In this document: piece by piece, positions 34,684 to 43,574 of the stretch | How positions within the stretch are numbered: position 1 is the stretch's first letter | Layout of the letters: each line of letters opens with the position of its first letter | NCBI RefSeq assembly: GCF_003628535.1 | Contig: NZ_RBCI01000003.1 | Span: forward strand, 310,001-374,000 | Length of the DNA stretch: 64,000 nt | Reading direction: 5' to 3' | Origin: Flavisolibacter nicotianae | Lineage (GTDB): Bacteria; Bacteroidota; Bacteroidia; Chitinophagales; Chitinophagaceae | The notes under the pieces: generated by a model | The model's input: only the letters and a program-made list of their open reading frames with translations | What the model was told of the DNA's origin: nothing | Databases searched by the model: none | Made by a program: the position numbers and the translations under genes

Positions 34684-34974
34684 ATGATCCAAAAAACATA
34701 CTTCAAGACCAAAGATTACTGCAAAGTGAAATTCACTTTGAAGCCTGAGAATGCAGAAACCGTAGCGATTGCCGGTTTGAACAGCGATTGGAAGACCCTG
34801 GTCAGCATGAGCAAAAAGAAAGACGGCACCTTTTGCGCTGAAGTTTCCCTTCCGAAGGAAAGCCAGCACGAATTCAAATACCTCGTCAACGAAAAAGAGT
34901 GGCTGAACGAGCCCGAAGCCGACAAGCAAAAAAAGAACGAGTTCGGGACTACCAACAGCGTGATCATCCTCTAA
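34684..34974 (+). CDS. isoamylase early-set (CBM48/AMPK-beta-like) domain protein
   Basis: 96 residues from the ATG at 34684, a single immunoglobulin-like early-set domain: VKFTLKPENAETVAIAGLNSDW (12-33), later DGTFCAEVSLP, then EFKYLVNEKEWLNEPEAD. Such domains bind glycogen-like glucans or act as regulatory modules. Here it stands alone, with no catalytic domain and no glycogen gene nearby. The upstream TTG frame is not needed. Cytoplasmic, no signal peptide. Confidence 0.85.
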   Translation: MIQKTYFKTKDYCKVKFTLKPENAETVAIAGLNSDWKTLVSMSKKKDGTFCAEVSLPKESQHEFKYLVNEKEWLNEPEADKQKKNEFGTTNSVIIL

Positions 34975-35201
34975 GGAAGGCTGTTTCAACCGATTGATTT
35001 CCGGGAAAATTCTTTGTACAACACTGTACAAAAGCGGTATTTTATTCCGACACTGATACTGTTTTCTAACGCTGTCTGTTTGGCGTGCGGCCAGATTCTG
35101 CCCATGTTCAATGGCTGCATCGTGTGATATTCGTCATGCCGTTTTTCAGGCCGGTCATTGCGAACGCGGCGCAGAGTGAATAGATTTGGAAAAACTTCGG
35201 T

Positions 35202-36047
35202 ATGAAAATGTTCATCGCCGCCTTCGACGGGCTTGAGTTTTCGGAAAGCACGCTGCAATATGCAATCTTCCTGGCCAAATGGAGTCGTGCGCAATTGGTA
35301 GGCGTTTTTTTGGAAGACTTCACCCGGCGCAGCTATGGCTTTAAGGAAATTGCCGCTTACGAAGGAACAGACAGGGACCATTTCGTGCGACAAATGGATG
35401 CCCGCGACTCTGCACTTCGGAAAGAAAGTGTTGCGCTTTTTGAAAAAGCCTGCAAAGAAGAAGGGGTAAATTATGATGTTCACCGCGACCGGAATGTGGC
35501 CTTGCAGGAACTTCTGGAAGAATCAATTTACGCCGATCTGCTTATTATTAGTGCCGGCGAAACAATGACTGGAGAGGAAGAGCCGGCACCCACACGGTTT
35601 ATTCGCGACCTGCTGAATGATGTAGCCTGTCCGGTGATCCTGGTTCCCGAATCCTTTCAGCCACTTAAAAAGCTGGTTCTCTTATATGATGGCGAGCTTT
35701 CGTCCGTCAACGCCGTGCGGAGCTTCCGTTATCTTTTTGATATCCCTGATGATTTTGCGACCGAGGTTGTAACCGTGAAAGAGCAGGATGAATCGGAACG
35801 CCTTCCCCACAACCGGTTGATCAAAGAATTTATCAGGCGCCACTATCCGCAAGCCCGGTATACAATTCTGAAAGGGGATGCCGAAGACGCGATCGTGCGC
35901 CGGCTACAAAGCGAACATCACAAGCCGCTGCTTATTCTCGGTGCCTACCGCCGAAGCCGTTTGTCGCGGTTGTTCCGTCCCAGCATGGCTGATCAGTTAT
36001 TGGAAAATCTGTCAATGCCGCTTTTCATTGCTCCCAACAAAGCCTGA
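35202..36047 (+). CDS. tandem universal stress protein
   Basis: 281 residues made of two USP domains (about 1-145 and 150-281). The first starts MKMFIAAFDGLEFSESTLQYAI and contains ADLLIISAGET; the second contains KKLVLLYDGELSSVNAV and PLLILGAYRRSRLSRLFRPS, with the GxxxR-type nucleotide-loop pattern only weakly preserved. Universal stress proteins bind ATP or other ligands and are induced by growth arrest or low oxygen. Single gene. Confidence 0.9.
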   Translation: MKMFIAAFDGLEFSESTLQYAIFLAKWSRAQLVGVFLEDFTRRSYGFKEIAAYEGTDRDHFVRQMDARDSALRKESVALFEKACKEEGVNYDVHRDRNVALQELLEESIYADLLIISAGETMTGEEEPAPTRFIRDLLNDVACPVILVPESFQPLKKLVLLYDGELSSVNAVRSFRYLFDIPDDFATEVVTVKEQDESERLPHNRLIKEFIRRHYPQARYTILKGDAEDAIVRRLQSEHHKPLLILGAYRRSRLSRLFRPSMADQLLENLSMPLFIAPNKA

Positions 36048-36247
36048 TACCAGGCTGATTGCAGGTTGCGTATTTCCGGAGGTGAGTGATGGTGAAGGAT
36101 AGAAGACAGGGGAAAGAACAAGCCGCTTTTCACTCCATATTGTTGTTAGATCGCATTAATGTTTCGGGTTGACCAGTATGAAATATCTCTTTCAGAAAAT
36201 TACCGGGCAGGGCAAGATACAGTGCGAAGTTTGATTAACTTCCTTGC

Positions 36248-37894
36248 ATGAAAAGACCCATATTTCTTTCGATTGGCTTGCTTGGCCTTGCATTTGGTGC
36301 ACTGGCGCAGGCAAAAAATAAAACAGCCGCTGCAGCCAGCGGCAATCAGTCGTTACAGGTCCGGACCGTCAGCGGCATCGTGGAAGGGCGGCTGGAAGCT
36401 TCCGGTGTACGATCGTTCAAAGGCATCCCGTATGCGGCACCTCCCGTTGACAATCTTCGCTGGCGCGAACCACAGCCCGTTAAGTCCTGGACCGGCGTGC
36501 ACAAGGCCGACCATTTTGGGCCACGAGCCATGCAAACCGCCATCTTCGGAGATATGAATTTCCGTTCCGACGGCGTGGGCGAAAACTGCCTTTACCTCAA
36601 TGTGTGGGCGCCGTCTCAAAAGACCAAGACCTTGTTGCCGGTGCTGGTTTACTTCTATGGCGGTGGCTTTGTTGCCGGCGACGGCTCGGAGCCGCGTTAT
36701 GACGGCGAAAGCATGGCGCAAAAAGGAATCGTTACCCTGACCGTCAATTATCGCCTGGGATTGTTTGGTTTCTTTTCCCATCCCGAGCTCACCAAAGAAT
36801 CCCCCCATCATGCCTCCGGGAATTATGGGCTGCTCGACCAGGCGGCAGCCTTGCAATGGGTGCGGAAAAACATTGCTGCATTTGGCGGCGATCCCAACCA
36901 CGTAACCATTGCCGGGGAGTCGGCCGGTTCCGTGTCTGTCAGTGCACAAATGGCTTCGCCGCTGGCAAAAAATCTCATTGCCGGTGCGATCGGCGAAAGC
37001 GGTTCGTTGCTGGGTACCTTGTCGCCGGCACCACTTTCCGAATGTGAAAAGACCGGTGAGGAGTTTGCCCGCAGCATCGGTGCCCATTCGCTGGCCGAAT
37101 TACGTTCCATTTCAGCAGATTCTCTACTGGGTGCTTCGGCTCGTTTTGGTTTGTTCCGGTTCCGGCTGTCTGTTGATGGTTATTTTCTACCCAAAGACCC
37201 GCTGGAGATTTTCCAGAAGGGCGAGCAGGCGCATGTGCCTCTCCTTGTGGGATGGAACAGCGAGGAAATGAATTACCGTGCGCTGATGGGTGGCGATAAA
37301 CCGACGAAGGAAAATTATGAAAAAGCCGTTCGAAAAGTTTATACAGACAAGGCCGATGATGTGCTGAAAGTGTATAAACCGGCCACCGACGACGAAGTGG
37401 AGGCTGTGGCCACAGCCCTGGCCGGCGACCGCTTTATTGGATTCAGCACGTGGCGCTGGGCTGATCTGCAGGGTACCACCGGCGGCAAACCCGTTTACCG
37501 CTATTTGTACGAACGTCCCCGCCCGCCAATGACTCCTGAAATGGGCAATGCCTCACCGGGCCTGGCCGGCGGTGTTCAACGTGGCAACACGCCTCCGCCG
37601 CCACCCGCTAAGGGTGCCGTGCATTCGGCGGAAATTGAATATGCCATGGGAAATTTAAGCACCAACAAAGTGTTTGCCTGGACGGAAGACGATTATAAAG
37701 TCTCCCGCACGATGCAGGAATATTTTGCCAATTTCATCCGCAAAGGCGATCCTAACGGACCGGGTGTATTGAACTGGCCGGCAGCCAACCGCTCGAAGGA
37801 TGTCCCGGTCATGCACATCAACGTGCAGTCACGGGTGGAGTTGGAAAAAAACAGGGAACGCTACCTGCTGTTGCAGGCGGCTGCGAAAAATTAA
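36248..37894 (+). CDS. secreted carboxylesterase, type B family
   Basis: 548 residues. Signal peptide (about 1-20), then the cholinesterase/carboxylesterase fold: VRSFKGIPYAAPPVDNLRW (56-74), ENCLYLNVWAP, YFYGGGFVAGDG (oxyanion hole), nucleophile Ser225 in GESAGS, acidic residue in the GWNSEE segment (about 336) and catalytic His in GAVHSAEIEY (about 460), preceded by a Pro-rich loop with five consecutive prolines. It hydrolyses esters in the periplasm or outside the cell. Substrate unknown. It converges with the DUF4184 gene. Confidence 0.93.
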   Translation: MKRPIFLSIGLLGLAFGALAQAKNKTAAAASGNQSLQVRTVSGIVEGRLEASGVRSFKGIPYAAPPVDNLRWREPQPVKSWTGVHKADHFGPRAMQTAIFGDMNFRSDGVGENCLYLNVWAPSQKTKTLLPVLVYFYGGGFVAGDGSEPRYDGESMAQKGIVTLTVNYRLGLFGFFSHPELTKESPHHASGNYGLLDQAAALQWVRKNIAAFGGDPNHVTIAGESAGSVSVSAQMASPLAKNLIAGAIGESGSLLGTLSPAPLSECEKTGEEFARSIGAHSLAELRSISADSLLGASARFGLFRFRLSVDGYFLPKDPLEIFQKGEQAHVPLLVGWNSEEMNYRALMGGDKPTKENYEKAVRKVYTDKADDVLKVYKPATDDEVEAVATALAGDRFIGFSTWRWADLQGTTGGKPVYRYLYERPRPPMTPEMGNASPGLAGGVQRGNTPPPPPAKGAVHSAEIEYAMGNLSTNKVFAWTEDDYKVSRTMQEYFANFIRKGDPNGPGVLNWPAANRSKDVPVMHINVQSRVELEKNRERYLLLQAAAKN

Positions 37895-37919
37895 CCAGGC
37901 AAAAGAGTGGGCAAATGAT

Positions 37920-38702
37920 TTACAAAGGGTGGCGGAAACGCTGCCCTTGTTTTTTGACGCCGGCCGAGGTTTTAGGTTTTTCGCGAAGGCGAAACGTAAA
38001 GACAAGCGAGGCGAAGAGAATGCCGAGCAGAAAGGCATTGATCAGAGAGATCACGAGGTCGTCCAAAACCGGGCGCCGGAGATAGGGTAGTTGTACAAAG
38101 AAAAAACTGCAGGCGGCTACCCAGCAGCATAGCCAATAGCGGTGGCTTTTCACCCGGCTGGCAACGGTTGCGACCGGCAGTTGCCAGATAGCATAAAGAA
38201 CGAAAAAGCCGCCGATGAGTGAGCTGAGATCCCAGAAAAGAAAATAGGTCATGTGCCGCTCTTCCGGTGTTACGAACTTTTGAAACCCCGACGCAGCCTG
38301 TACCATCGGGACGGAATGATGCGTTAGTTTGTCCCACAACAGGTGCGAGGCAGCACCCGCAAGGATTGATAAAAGCACAATGCGCCAATTTGCAGCAAAC
38401 CACTGGTTCCAGTTAAAAGATTGGAACGTGGCCATTCTTCGTTTAAGAAAGAGCGGCGCATGCAGGTAAAAAGGCCCGCGAACAAGGTTGTGAAACAGAA
38501 AGCAAAGCAACAGGCCAGCCGGCAAATCAGCATAAAACAAGCCCCCGATGGTATGGCTGTAATGGCTCTTGTGAAAGACACGGACAAAATATTCAAAGTC
38601 TGGAACAAGACTGCCGGCAACAAGCCCGGTAAGTGAAACCCGTTTTCGCAAGAGGGAATGGGCCGGAAGTACTATAGCAGGGTGTGAAAACGTAAACGGC
38701 AT
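37920..38702 (-). CDS. DUF4184 family membrane protein
   Basis: 260 residues. Starts MPFTFSHPAIVLPAHSLL, the hallmark of DUF4184, continues with GLVAGSLVPDFEYFVRV (Asp/Glu near a membrane helix) and SHLLWDKLTHHSVP (His-rich). About six membrane helices. The His/Asp pattern resembles membrane-bound metal-dependent hydrolases of the YdjM type, but activity is not established. Single gene on the minus strand. Confidence 0.88.
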   Translation of the reverse strand: MPFTFSHPAIVLPAHSLLRKRVSLTGLVAGSLVPDFEYFVRVFHKSHYSHTIGGLFYADLPAGLLLCFLFHNLVRGPFYLHAPLFLKRRMATFQSFNWNQWFAANWRIVLLSILAGAASHLLWDKLTHHSVPMVQAASGFQKFVTPEERHMTYFLFWDLSSLIGGFFVLYAIWQLPVATVASRVKSHRYWLCCWVAACSFFFVQLPYLRRPVLDDLVISLINAFLLGILFASLVFTFRLREKPKTSAGVKKQGQRFRHPL

Positions 38703-38865
38703 CGGTCAGGATATTCAAAAAGTGTGCGGTTCCTTATTTGCAGGTGTAATGATAAGCAAATATGGGTGCAAAACGCTTGCGGTCGCTTATTCACTTTACG
38801 TGGCAATATTCTTGCGGGGATGGAAGAACAACGATCTCATTCTTTTATCCATTAAAAATGATTTT

Positions 38866-39072
38866 ATGGCAAAAAACAATTTGCAGGAAAGTCAGCAGGC
38901 AAAGCAGAATGTTACGATTGGTATCCAGGGAAACGAAGACACAAAGGTGTCGCACGACACAGAAGGCCGTCAACGTTCCCAGGATCAGGATGACCGGCAC
39001 ATACCCAACCAGGAGCAGTCTTCCAGGCCCGGTGTTGGCCGTGCGGACAGTGGCCCGGAGCAGAATATTTAG
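38866..39072 (+). CDS. small disordered hydrophilic protein
   Basis: 68 residues from the ATG at 38866 (MAKNNLQESQQAKQNVTI). Composition is dominated by Gln, Asn, Asp, Arg, Ser and Glu, with almost no hydrophobic residues, so it is probably disordered, like small stress-linked proteins. No family recognised. The longer frame from 38722 has unlike composition and is rejected. A hairpin terminator begins about 27 bases after the stop. Confidence 0.6.
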   Translation: MAKNNLQESQQAKQNVTIGIQGNEDTKVSHDTEGRQRSQDQDDRHIPNQEQSSRPGVGRADSGPEQNI

Positions 39073-39098
39073 GGGTCAGTTTGATTTTCATTTTATCC

Positions 39099-39120
39099 AA
39101 TGCCGCCGGAGAGCGGCATT
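39099..39120 (+). terminator. hairpin after the small hydrophilic protein
   Basis: AATGCCGC (39099-39106) and GCGGCATT (39113-39120) form an 8-bp stem with a six-base loop. The T tract is weak (TTTGTTATT), so termination is probable but not certain. Confidence 0.6.
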
Positions 39121-39173
39121 TGTTATTACCGGCCTGTTTGTGTCCGTTTCTCTCCTTCAATCTTCCTACATTT

Positions 39174-40481
39174 ATGCAAACTCAACCCATGCCCTTCAAT
39201 CGCAGGAATTTTTTGCAAAAAGCAGGAATGGCTTCTGCCTCAGCTTTGGTTTCTTCAATTTTTCAGCCATCATGGAGCAGGAACCTGGAGAAGGCCATGC
39301 GGGAAGCGGAGGCCCTGTCGCCGGACGAATTGGCCAGCGACGAAGATTTCTGGTACTACATTCAACAGTCATTTACGGTTTCGCCGTCCATCCTCAACTT
39401 CAACAACGGCGGCGTGTCGCCGGCACCCAAAACCGTGCAGGACGCCATGAAACGTTTTTACGACTACAGCAACGAGGCGCCGAGCTACTACATGTGGCGC
39501 ATCCTCGACCAGGGGAGGGAAACGCTCCGCACCAACCTGGCAAAGCTTGCCGGCTGCAGTACCGAGGAAATTGCCGTCAACCGAAACGCATCCGAAGGTT
39601 TGGAGACCGTTATTTTCGGTTTGCCGTTGAAGGCCGGCGACGAAGTCGTGGCGGCCAAGCAGGATTATCCCAACGTTGTCAATGCCTGGAAGCAACGCGA
39701 ACAACGCGACGGAATCAAAATCGTCTGGGTAAACCTGGAATTGCCCTCCGAAGACGAGGATTACCTGGTGAGCCAGTACGTAAAGGCTTTTTCCTCCAGG
39801 ACCAAAGCTGTCAACATCACGCACATCATCAACTGGAACGGGCAGGTATTGCCCGTGCGGAAAATTGCCGACGAAGCACACAGGCGTGGCATCGACGTGC
39901 TCGTGGATGGGGCACACAGTTTTGCCCATCTGGAGTTTAAAATACCCGATCTCGGTGCCGACTATTTTGCCACAAGCCTGCACAAATGGCTCTATGCACC
40001 CATCGGCAGCGGGCTGCTTTTTGTGAAACGCGAAAAGATCAAAAACATTTACCCGCTGTTCGCCTCCGATGTACCGCTGAAAGAAGACATCCGCAAATTT
40101 GAGCACCTGGGAACACGGCCTTTTTTCATCGAGCAGGCCATCGGCAAGGCGATCGAATTTCACCAAATGATCGGAAGCGAACGAAAGCAGAAGCGCCTGC
40201 ACTACCTGAAAAATTACTGGATGGAAAAGGTAAAGGACCTGCCGGGTGTAAAGCTGCACACACCGCTCCATCCGCGTTGGAGCGGCGCCATCGGGCTGGT
40301 ATCGGTAGAGGGTAAAAAGCCATCCGAGCTGGATAGTTATCTGTTTGCTAACCACCGCATCCATACAACTTCGATTGTTTGGGAAAATATCAGCGGTGTC
40401 CGCATTACGCCCAATGTTTACACCACTACGTCGCAACTGGATGAACTGGTTCGCGGCATTACCAACTTTGCCAAAATTTAG
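39174..40481 (+). CDS. Tat-exported class V aminotransferase-like PLP enzyme
   Basis: 435 residues from the ATG at 39174 (430 from 39189). The N terminus carries a twin-arginine signal, NRRNFLQKAGMASASALVSS, so a folded, cofactor-loaded enzyme would cross the inner membrane. The body is a fold-type I, class V aminotransferase/isopenicillin N epimerase-like protein: NRNASEGLETVIFGL (about 140-154), VDGAHSFAHL (about 244-253) and the PLP lysine in SLHKWLYAP (about 265-273). The reaction (desulfurase, epimerase or lyase) cannot be told. An APC amino acid permease gene follows 15 bases later, so they may share an amino acid substrate. Confidence 0.88.
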   Translation: MQTQPMPFNRRNFLQKAGMASASALVSSIFQPSWSRNLEKAMREAEALSPDELASDEDFWYYIQQSFTVSPSILNFNNGGVSPAPKTVQDAMKRFYDYSNEAPSYYMWRILDQGRETLRTNLAKLAGCSTEEIAVNRNASEGLETVIFGLPLKAGDEVVAAKQDYPNVVNAWKQREQRDGIKIVWVNLELPSEDEDYLVSQYVKAFSSRTKAVNITHIINWNGQVLPVRKIADEAHRRGIDVLVDGAHSFAHLEFKIPDLGADYFATSLHKWLYAPIGSGLLFVKREKIKNIYPLFASDVPLKEDIRKFEHLGTRPFFIEQAIGKAIEFHQMIGSERKQKRLHYLKNYWMEKVKDLPGVKLHTPLHPRWSGAIGLVSVEGKKPSELDSYLFANHRIHTTSIVWENISGVRITPNVYTTTSQLDELVRGITNFAKI

Positions 40482-40496
40482 TTGTTACACGAAGGG

Positions 40497-41849
40497 ATGG
40501 AATTGCTGAAACGACGACTGACGCTGTTGCAGGCGACCGCGATCAACATGATTGACATGGTGGGCATTGGTCCATTTGTGGTCTTGCCGCTGGTGATACG
40601 CGAATTCAACTCGCCGCTTTTTCTCTGGGCCTGGATCGCCGGTGCCCTGCTGGCCCTAATCGATGGCATGATATGGAGCGAACTGGGTGCAGCTTACCCG
40701 CTGGCCGGTGGCAGTTACAATTTTTTACGCATTGCCTACGGGCCAAAATGGGGGCGGCTTGCGAGTTTTTTGTTTGTGTGGCAAACGGCTATCCAGGCAC
40801 CGATGGTGCTGGCTTCCGGGTCAATTGGTTTTGCCACTTACGCCAAATACCTGCTCCCTTCCATTGAACCGTGGCAGCAAAAAGCCGTTTCGGTCGGCGT
40901 TATCCTTTTTGTCACTTTCCTGCTTTACCGGAAGATCGAATCGGTAGGCCGCCTCTCGCTTTTTCTTTGGGTCAGTGTGCTGGGAACGATGGCATGGATC
41001 ATAGCTGGCGGGCTGCTGCGGCATTCGCCGCAATTTTCTTTGCCGCTAACTCCATCCGGTGAAACCGAAATTTTTAGTGCCGCCTTCCTGCTGCCGCTTT
41101 CGTTTGCCGCACAGAAAACCGTTTACAGTTACCTGGGTTATTACAATGTTTGTCACCTCGGAAGCGAGATCGTTCGGCCCGAGCGAAACATTCCCCGCAG
41201 CATCTTTTTTTCCATTGTGAGTATTGCAGTCCTATACATTGGCATGAACATCAGCATCGTCAGTGTCGTTCCCTGGCAGGAAGCGCAGCACGTGGATTTC
41301 GTCATCTCGGTATTCATGGAAAAGGCGTTTGGCCCCACGGCGGCCAACGTGGCGACGGCACTGGTTTTACTGGTGGCCTTTTCTTCGCTGTTTGCCGTGC
41401 TGCTGGGCTATTCGCGGGTGCCCTTTGCGGCCGCGAGGGACGGCAATTTTTTTCCCGTTTTTGCAAGGCTTCACCCCACCAAAAACTTCCCGCACATTTC
41501 CCTGCTTTTCATTTCCGGACTGGCCATTTTGTTTTCGTTTCTTTTTTCGCTCAAGCAGGTCATCAGCGCCATCCTGGCCATGCGCATCCTGGTACAGTTC
41601 ATTGCGCAGGCAATTGGGGTGATCCGGTTGCGAAAGAAAAGAGGCGTAAAGGACCTGCCCTTTAAAATGTGGTTGTATCCCTTGCCGGTCGTGGTTTCCA
41701 TCCTGATCTGGCTGGCCCTGTTTGTTTCCACCAAAATGTTCGCGATCTGGGGCACCTGCATGGCGCTGGCCGGCGTCGTGGTTTTTTACATGAAGGAAAA
41801 AAGAGCCGGAAATGATGCGCTGCCAACCGTTACCGGTGAAGAAATTTGA
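40497..41849 (+). CDS. APC-family amino acid permease
   Basis: 450 residues from the ATG at 40497 (MELLKRRLTLLQATAINMIDM). About 12 membrane helices. The first shows the APC-type IDMVGIGPFVVLP segment, then ELGAAYPLAGGSYNFLRIAYG (consensus EL...P..GG.Y.), both placing it in the amino acid-polyamine-organocation superfamily. The gene follows the Tat-exported PLP enzyme by 15 bases and is surely in its operon. Substrate unknown. The TTG immediately after the upstream stop is an unlikely start. Confidence 0.92.
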   Translation: MELLKRRLTLLQATAINMIDMVGIGPFVVLPLVIREFNSPLFLWAWIAGALLALIDGMIWSELGAAYPLAGGSYNFLRIAYGPKWGRLASFLFVWQTAIQAPMVLASGSIGFATYAKYLLPSIEPWQQKAVSVGVILFVTFLLYRKIESVGRLSLFLWVSVLGTMAWIIAGGLLRHSPQFSLPLTPSGETEIFSAAFLLPLSFAAQKTVYSYLGYYNVCHLGSEIVRPERNIPRSIFFSIVSIAVLYIGMNISIVSVVPWQEAQHVDFVISVFMEKAFGPTAANVATALVLLVAFSSLFAVLLGYSRVPFAAARDGNFFPVFARLHPTKNFPHISLLFISGLAILFSFLFSLKQVISAILAMRILVQFIAQAIGVIRLRKKRGVKDLPFKMWLYPLPVVVSILIWLALFVSTKMFAIWGTCMALAGVVVFYMKEKRAGNDALPTVTGEEI

Positions 41850-41984
41850 TACCGGGCAGCCATCCAATTGCAACAATTGTATGAAGTCAAAAGATGGCTG
41901 TTCTTTCCGCTGTCATCCGGCACCTGTCATCGCAAAAACAGCTATGCAAACGCTTTGATGTGATAGGGATGAATCACAGGCAAT

Positions 41985-42010
41985 AAAAAACCCCGCCTGG
42001 AAGAGCGGGG
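41985..42010 (-). terminator. intrinsic terminator of tyrS
   Basis: On the minus strand CCCCGC (42010-42005) pairs with GCGGGG (41996-41991) around an eight-base loop, followed by six T. It lies 24 bases after the tyrS stop. Confidence 0.9.
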
Positions 42011-42033
42011 TAAAATCGGGTGGAACCGCAACA

Positions 42034-43308
42034 TCACTGGGCGACGAGCAGGTAGTAGTTTTTCTTTCCTTTCTGCAATAAAATGTATTTGCCGTGGAGC
42101 AGGTTGCTGCTGTCGACATGAAACTGGACGTCGCTGATCTTTTTGCGGTTGATGCTCACGCCGCCGTTCTGGATCATTTTTCTTGCTTCGCCTTTGCTGG
42201 GAAAAATAGCAGTTTGTGTCAACATGTCAACCACGTTCACGCCCCCTTGCAAATTGCCCATGGAATAGTGCACCTTCACCACACCTTCCATGCCTTCCAG
42301 ATCGTCCACGCTCAGGCTTTCGGCCGGTGCGTTTTGCTGCGAAAAAAGCTTTTGCGTGGTTTCAACTGCTTTGCTGTATTCTTCTTCGCCGTGTACAAAA
42401 ACCGTGATCTCCTGTGCCAGGCGTTTTTGCAGGATTCGTTTCGAGGCATCCTGGTTGTGTTCGTGCACGAGGTCTTCAATTTCCTGCTTCGGGATAAACG
42501 TGAAGATCCGGATCCATTTTTCGGCATCGGCGTCGGCTGCGTTCAGCCAGAACTGGTAGAACTGGTAGGGCGTCGTTTTTTCCGCATCCAGCCACACATT
42601 CCCGCCTTCCGATTTGCCAAACTTGCCGCCATCGCTTTTGGTCAGCAGCGGGCAGGTAAAGGCAAAGGCTTCGCCACCGGCTTTGCGGCGGACCAATTCC
42701 GTCCCGGTCGTGATGTTGCCCCACTGGTCGCTACCGCCCATTTGCAGTTTACAGCCTTTGTTTTGGTAGAGCCAGTAAAAATCGTAACCCTGGATCAATT
42801 GGTAGGTGAACTCGGTAAAGGAAATTCCCGTTTCGCTGTCGATGCGCTTGCGAACGCTTTCCTTGCTCATCATGTAGTTCACCGTGATGTGTTTGCCCAC
42901 GTCGCGGATAAAATGCAGGAAGCTCATGTCGCGGAACCAGTCGTAGTTGTTCACCATTTCGGCGGCCGTAGGACCGGGAGTAAAATCCAGGAACTTCATC
43001 AACTGGTTTTTGATTCCTTCCACATTCTTTTGCAACACGTCTTCGCTCAGCAAATTGCGCTCGGCGGTTTTCCCGCTCGGGTCGCCAACCATGCCGGTGG
43101 CGCCGCCGACCAGGGCAAACGGTTTGTGACCGGCCCGCTGCAGGTGCACGAGCAACAAGATGGGGACAAGGCTGCCGATATGCAGCGAATCGGCTGTAGG
43201 GTCAAAGCCGATATAGCCGGAGGTGATCTCTTTGTTCAACTGTTCTTCGGTGCCCGGCATGATGTCCTGGATGAGGCCACGCCAGCGGAGTTCTTCTATG
43301 AGGTTCAT
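42034..43308 (-). CDS. tyrS: tyrosyl-tRNA synthetase
   Basis: 424 residues from the ATG at 43308 (MNLIEELRWRGLIQDIMPG). Class I synthetase: HIGH-type motif DSLHIGSL (about 40-47), tyrosine-binding QLIQGYDFYWLYQNKGCKLQ with GGSDQWGNI (about 187-195), KMSKS-type GGKFGKSEGG (about 229-238), and a C-terminal S4 RNA-binding domain (about 350-424, GGVSINRKKI). It charges tRNA-Tyr, one copy of which lies at 57142. The 34-codon upstream extension uses a non-ATG start and is rejected. Confidence 0.97.
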   Translation of the reverse strand: MNLIEELRWRGLIQDIMPGTEEQLNKEITSGYIGFDPTADSLHIGSLVPILLLVHLQRAGHKPFALVGGATGMVGDPSGKTAERNLLSEDVLQKNVEGIKNQLMKFLDFTPGPTAAEMVNNYDWFRDMSFLHFIRDVGKHITVNYMMSKESVRKRIDSETGISFTEFTYQLIQGYDFYWLYQNKGCKLQMGGSDQWGNITTGTELVRRKAGGEAFAFTCPLLTKSDGGKFGKSEGGNVWLDAEKTTPYQFYQFWLNAADADAEKWIRIFTFIPKQEIEDLVHEHNQDASKRILQKRLAQEITVFVHGEEEYSKAVETTQKLFSQQNAPAESLSVDDLEGMEGVVKVHYSMGNLQGGVNVVDMLTQTAIFPSKGEARKMIQNGGVSINRKKISDVQFHVDSSNLLHGKYILLQKGKKNYYLLVAQ

Positions 43309-43500
43309 TTTGTTAAAATTTGCCCTTCGCCGCCGGCCTTTTACCGCTGTATCTACCGGACGGTGAACGGGCCGCTTCGGGCGGTGAAGTGTTAAGAAAA
43401 CAGGTCGCAAATGTAGGCAGGCGGGTTGAAATATGCAGGTGTTTTTGTCGCGACAATGCCTGAAAAGGCTGTCTCCACTGTGAATATCAATTTCGGAGAT

Positions 43501-43508
43501 TATATTTG
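43501..43508 (+). promoter_or_regulatory. TATATTTG, -7 element of the PorV-like/PorU2-like operon
   Basis: Exact TAnnTTTG match 19 bases before the first in-frame ATG (43527) and 67 before the preferred one (43575). No clear -33 TTG. The T9SS pair downstream has only this visible promoter. Confidence 0.45.
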
Positions 43509-43574
43509 TTCACGCAGCCAATATCCATGAATAGACGTTTCAGTCATGCTATCGCTTATCCGAAAATCACTGTG

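Noticed and set aside
35130-35180. Possible REP-like remnant (GGTCATTGCGAACGCGG)
   Set aside because: Resembles a widespread dispersed bacterial repeat but only one clear copy is present here, so it cannot be supported.
43309-43410. 34-codon upstream extension of tyrS
   Set aside because: Starts with a non-ATG codon and is Arg/Pro rich, unlike any TyrS N terminus; the ATG at 43308 gives the family start.
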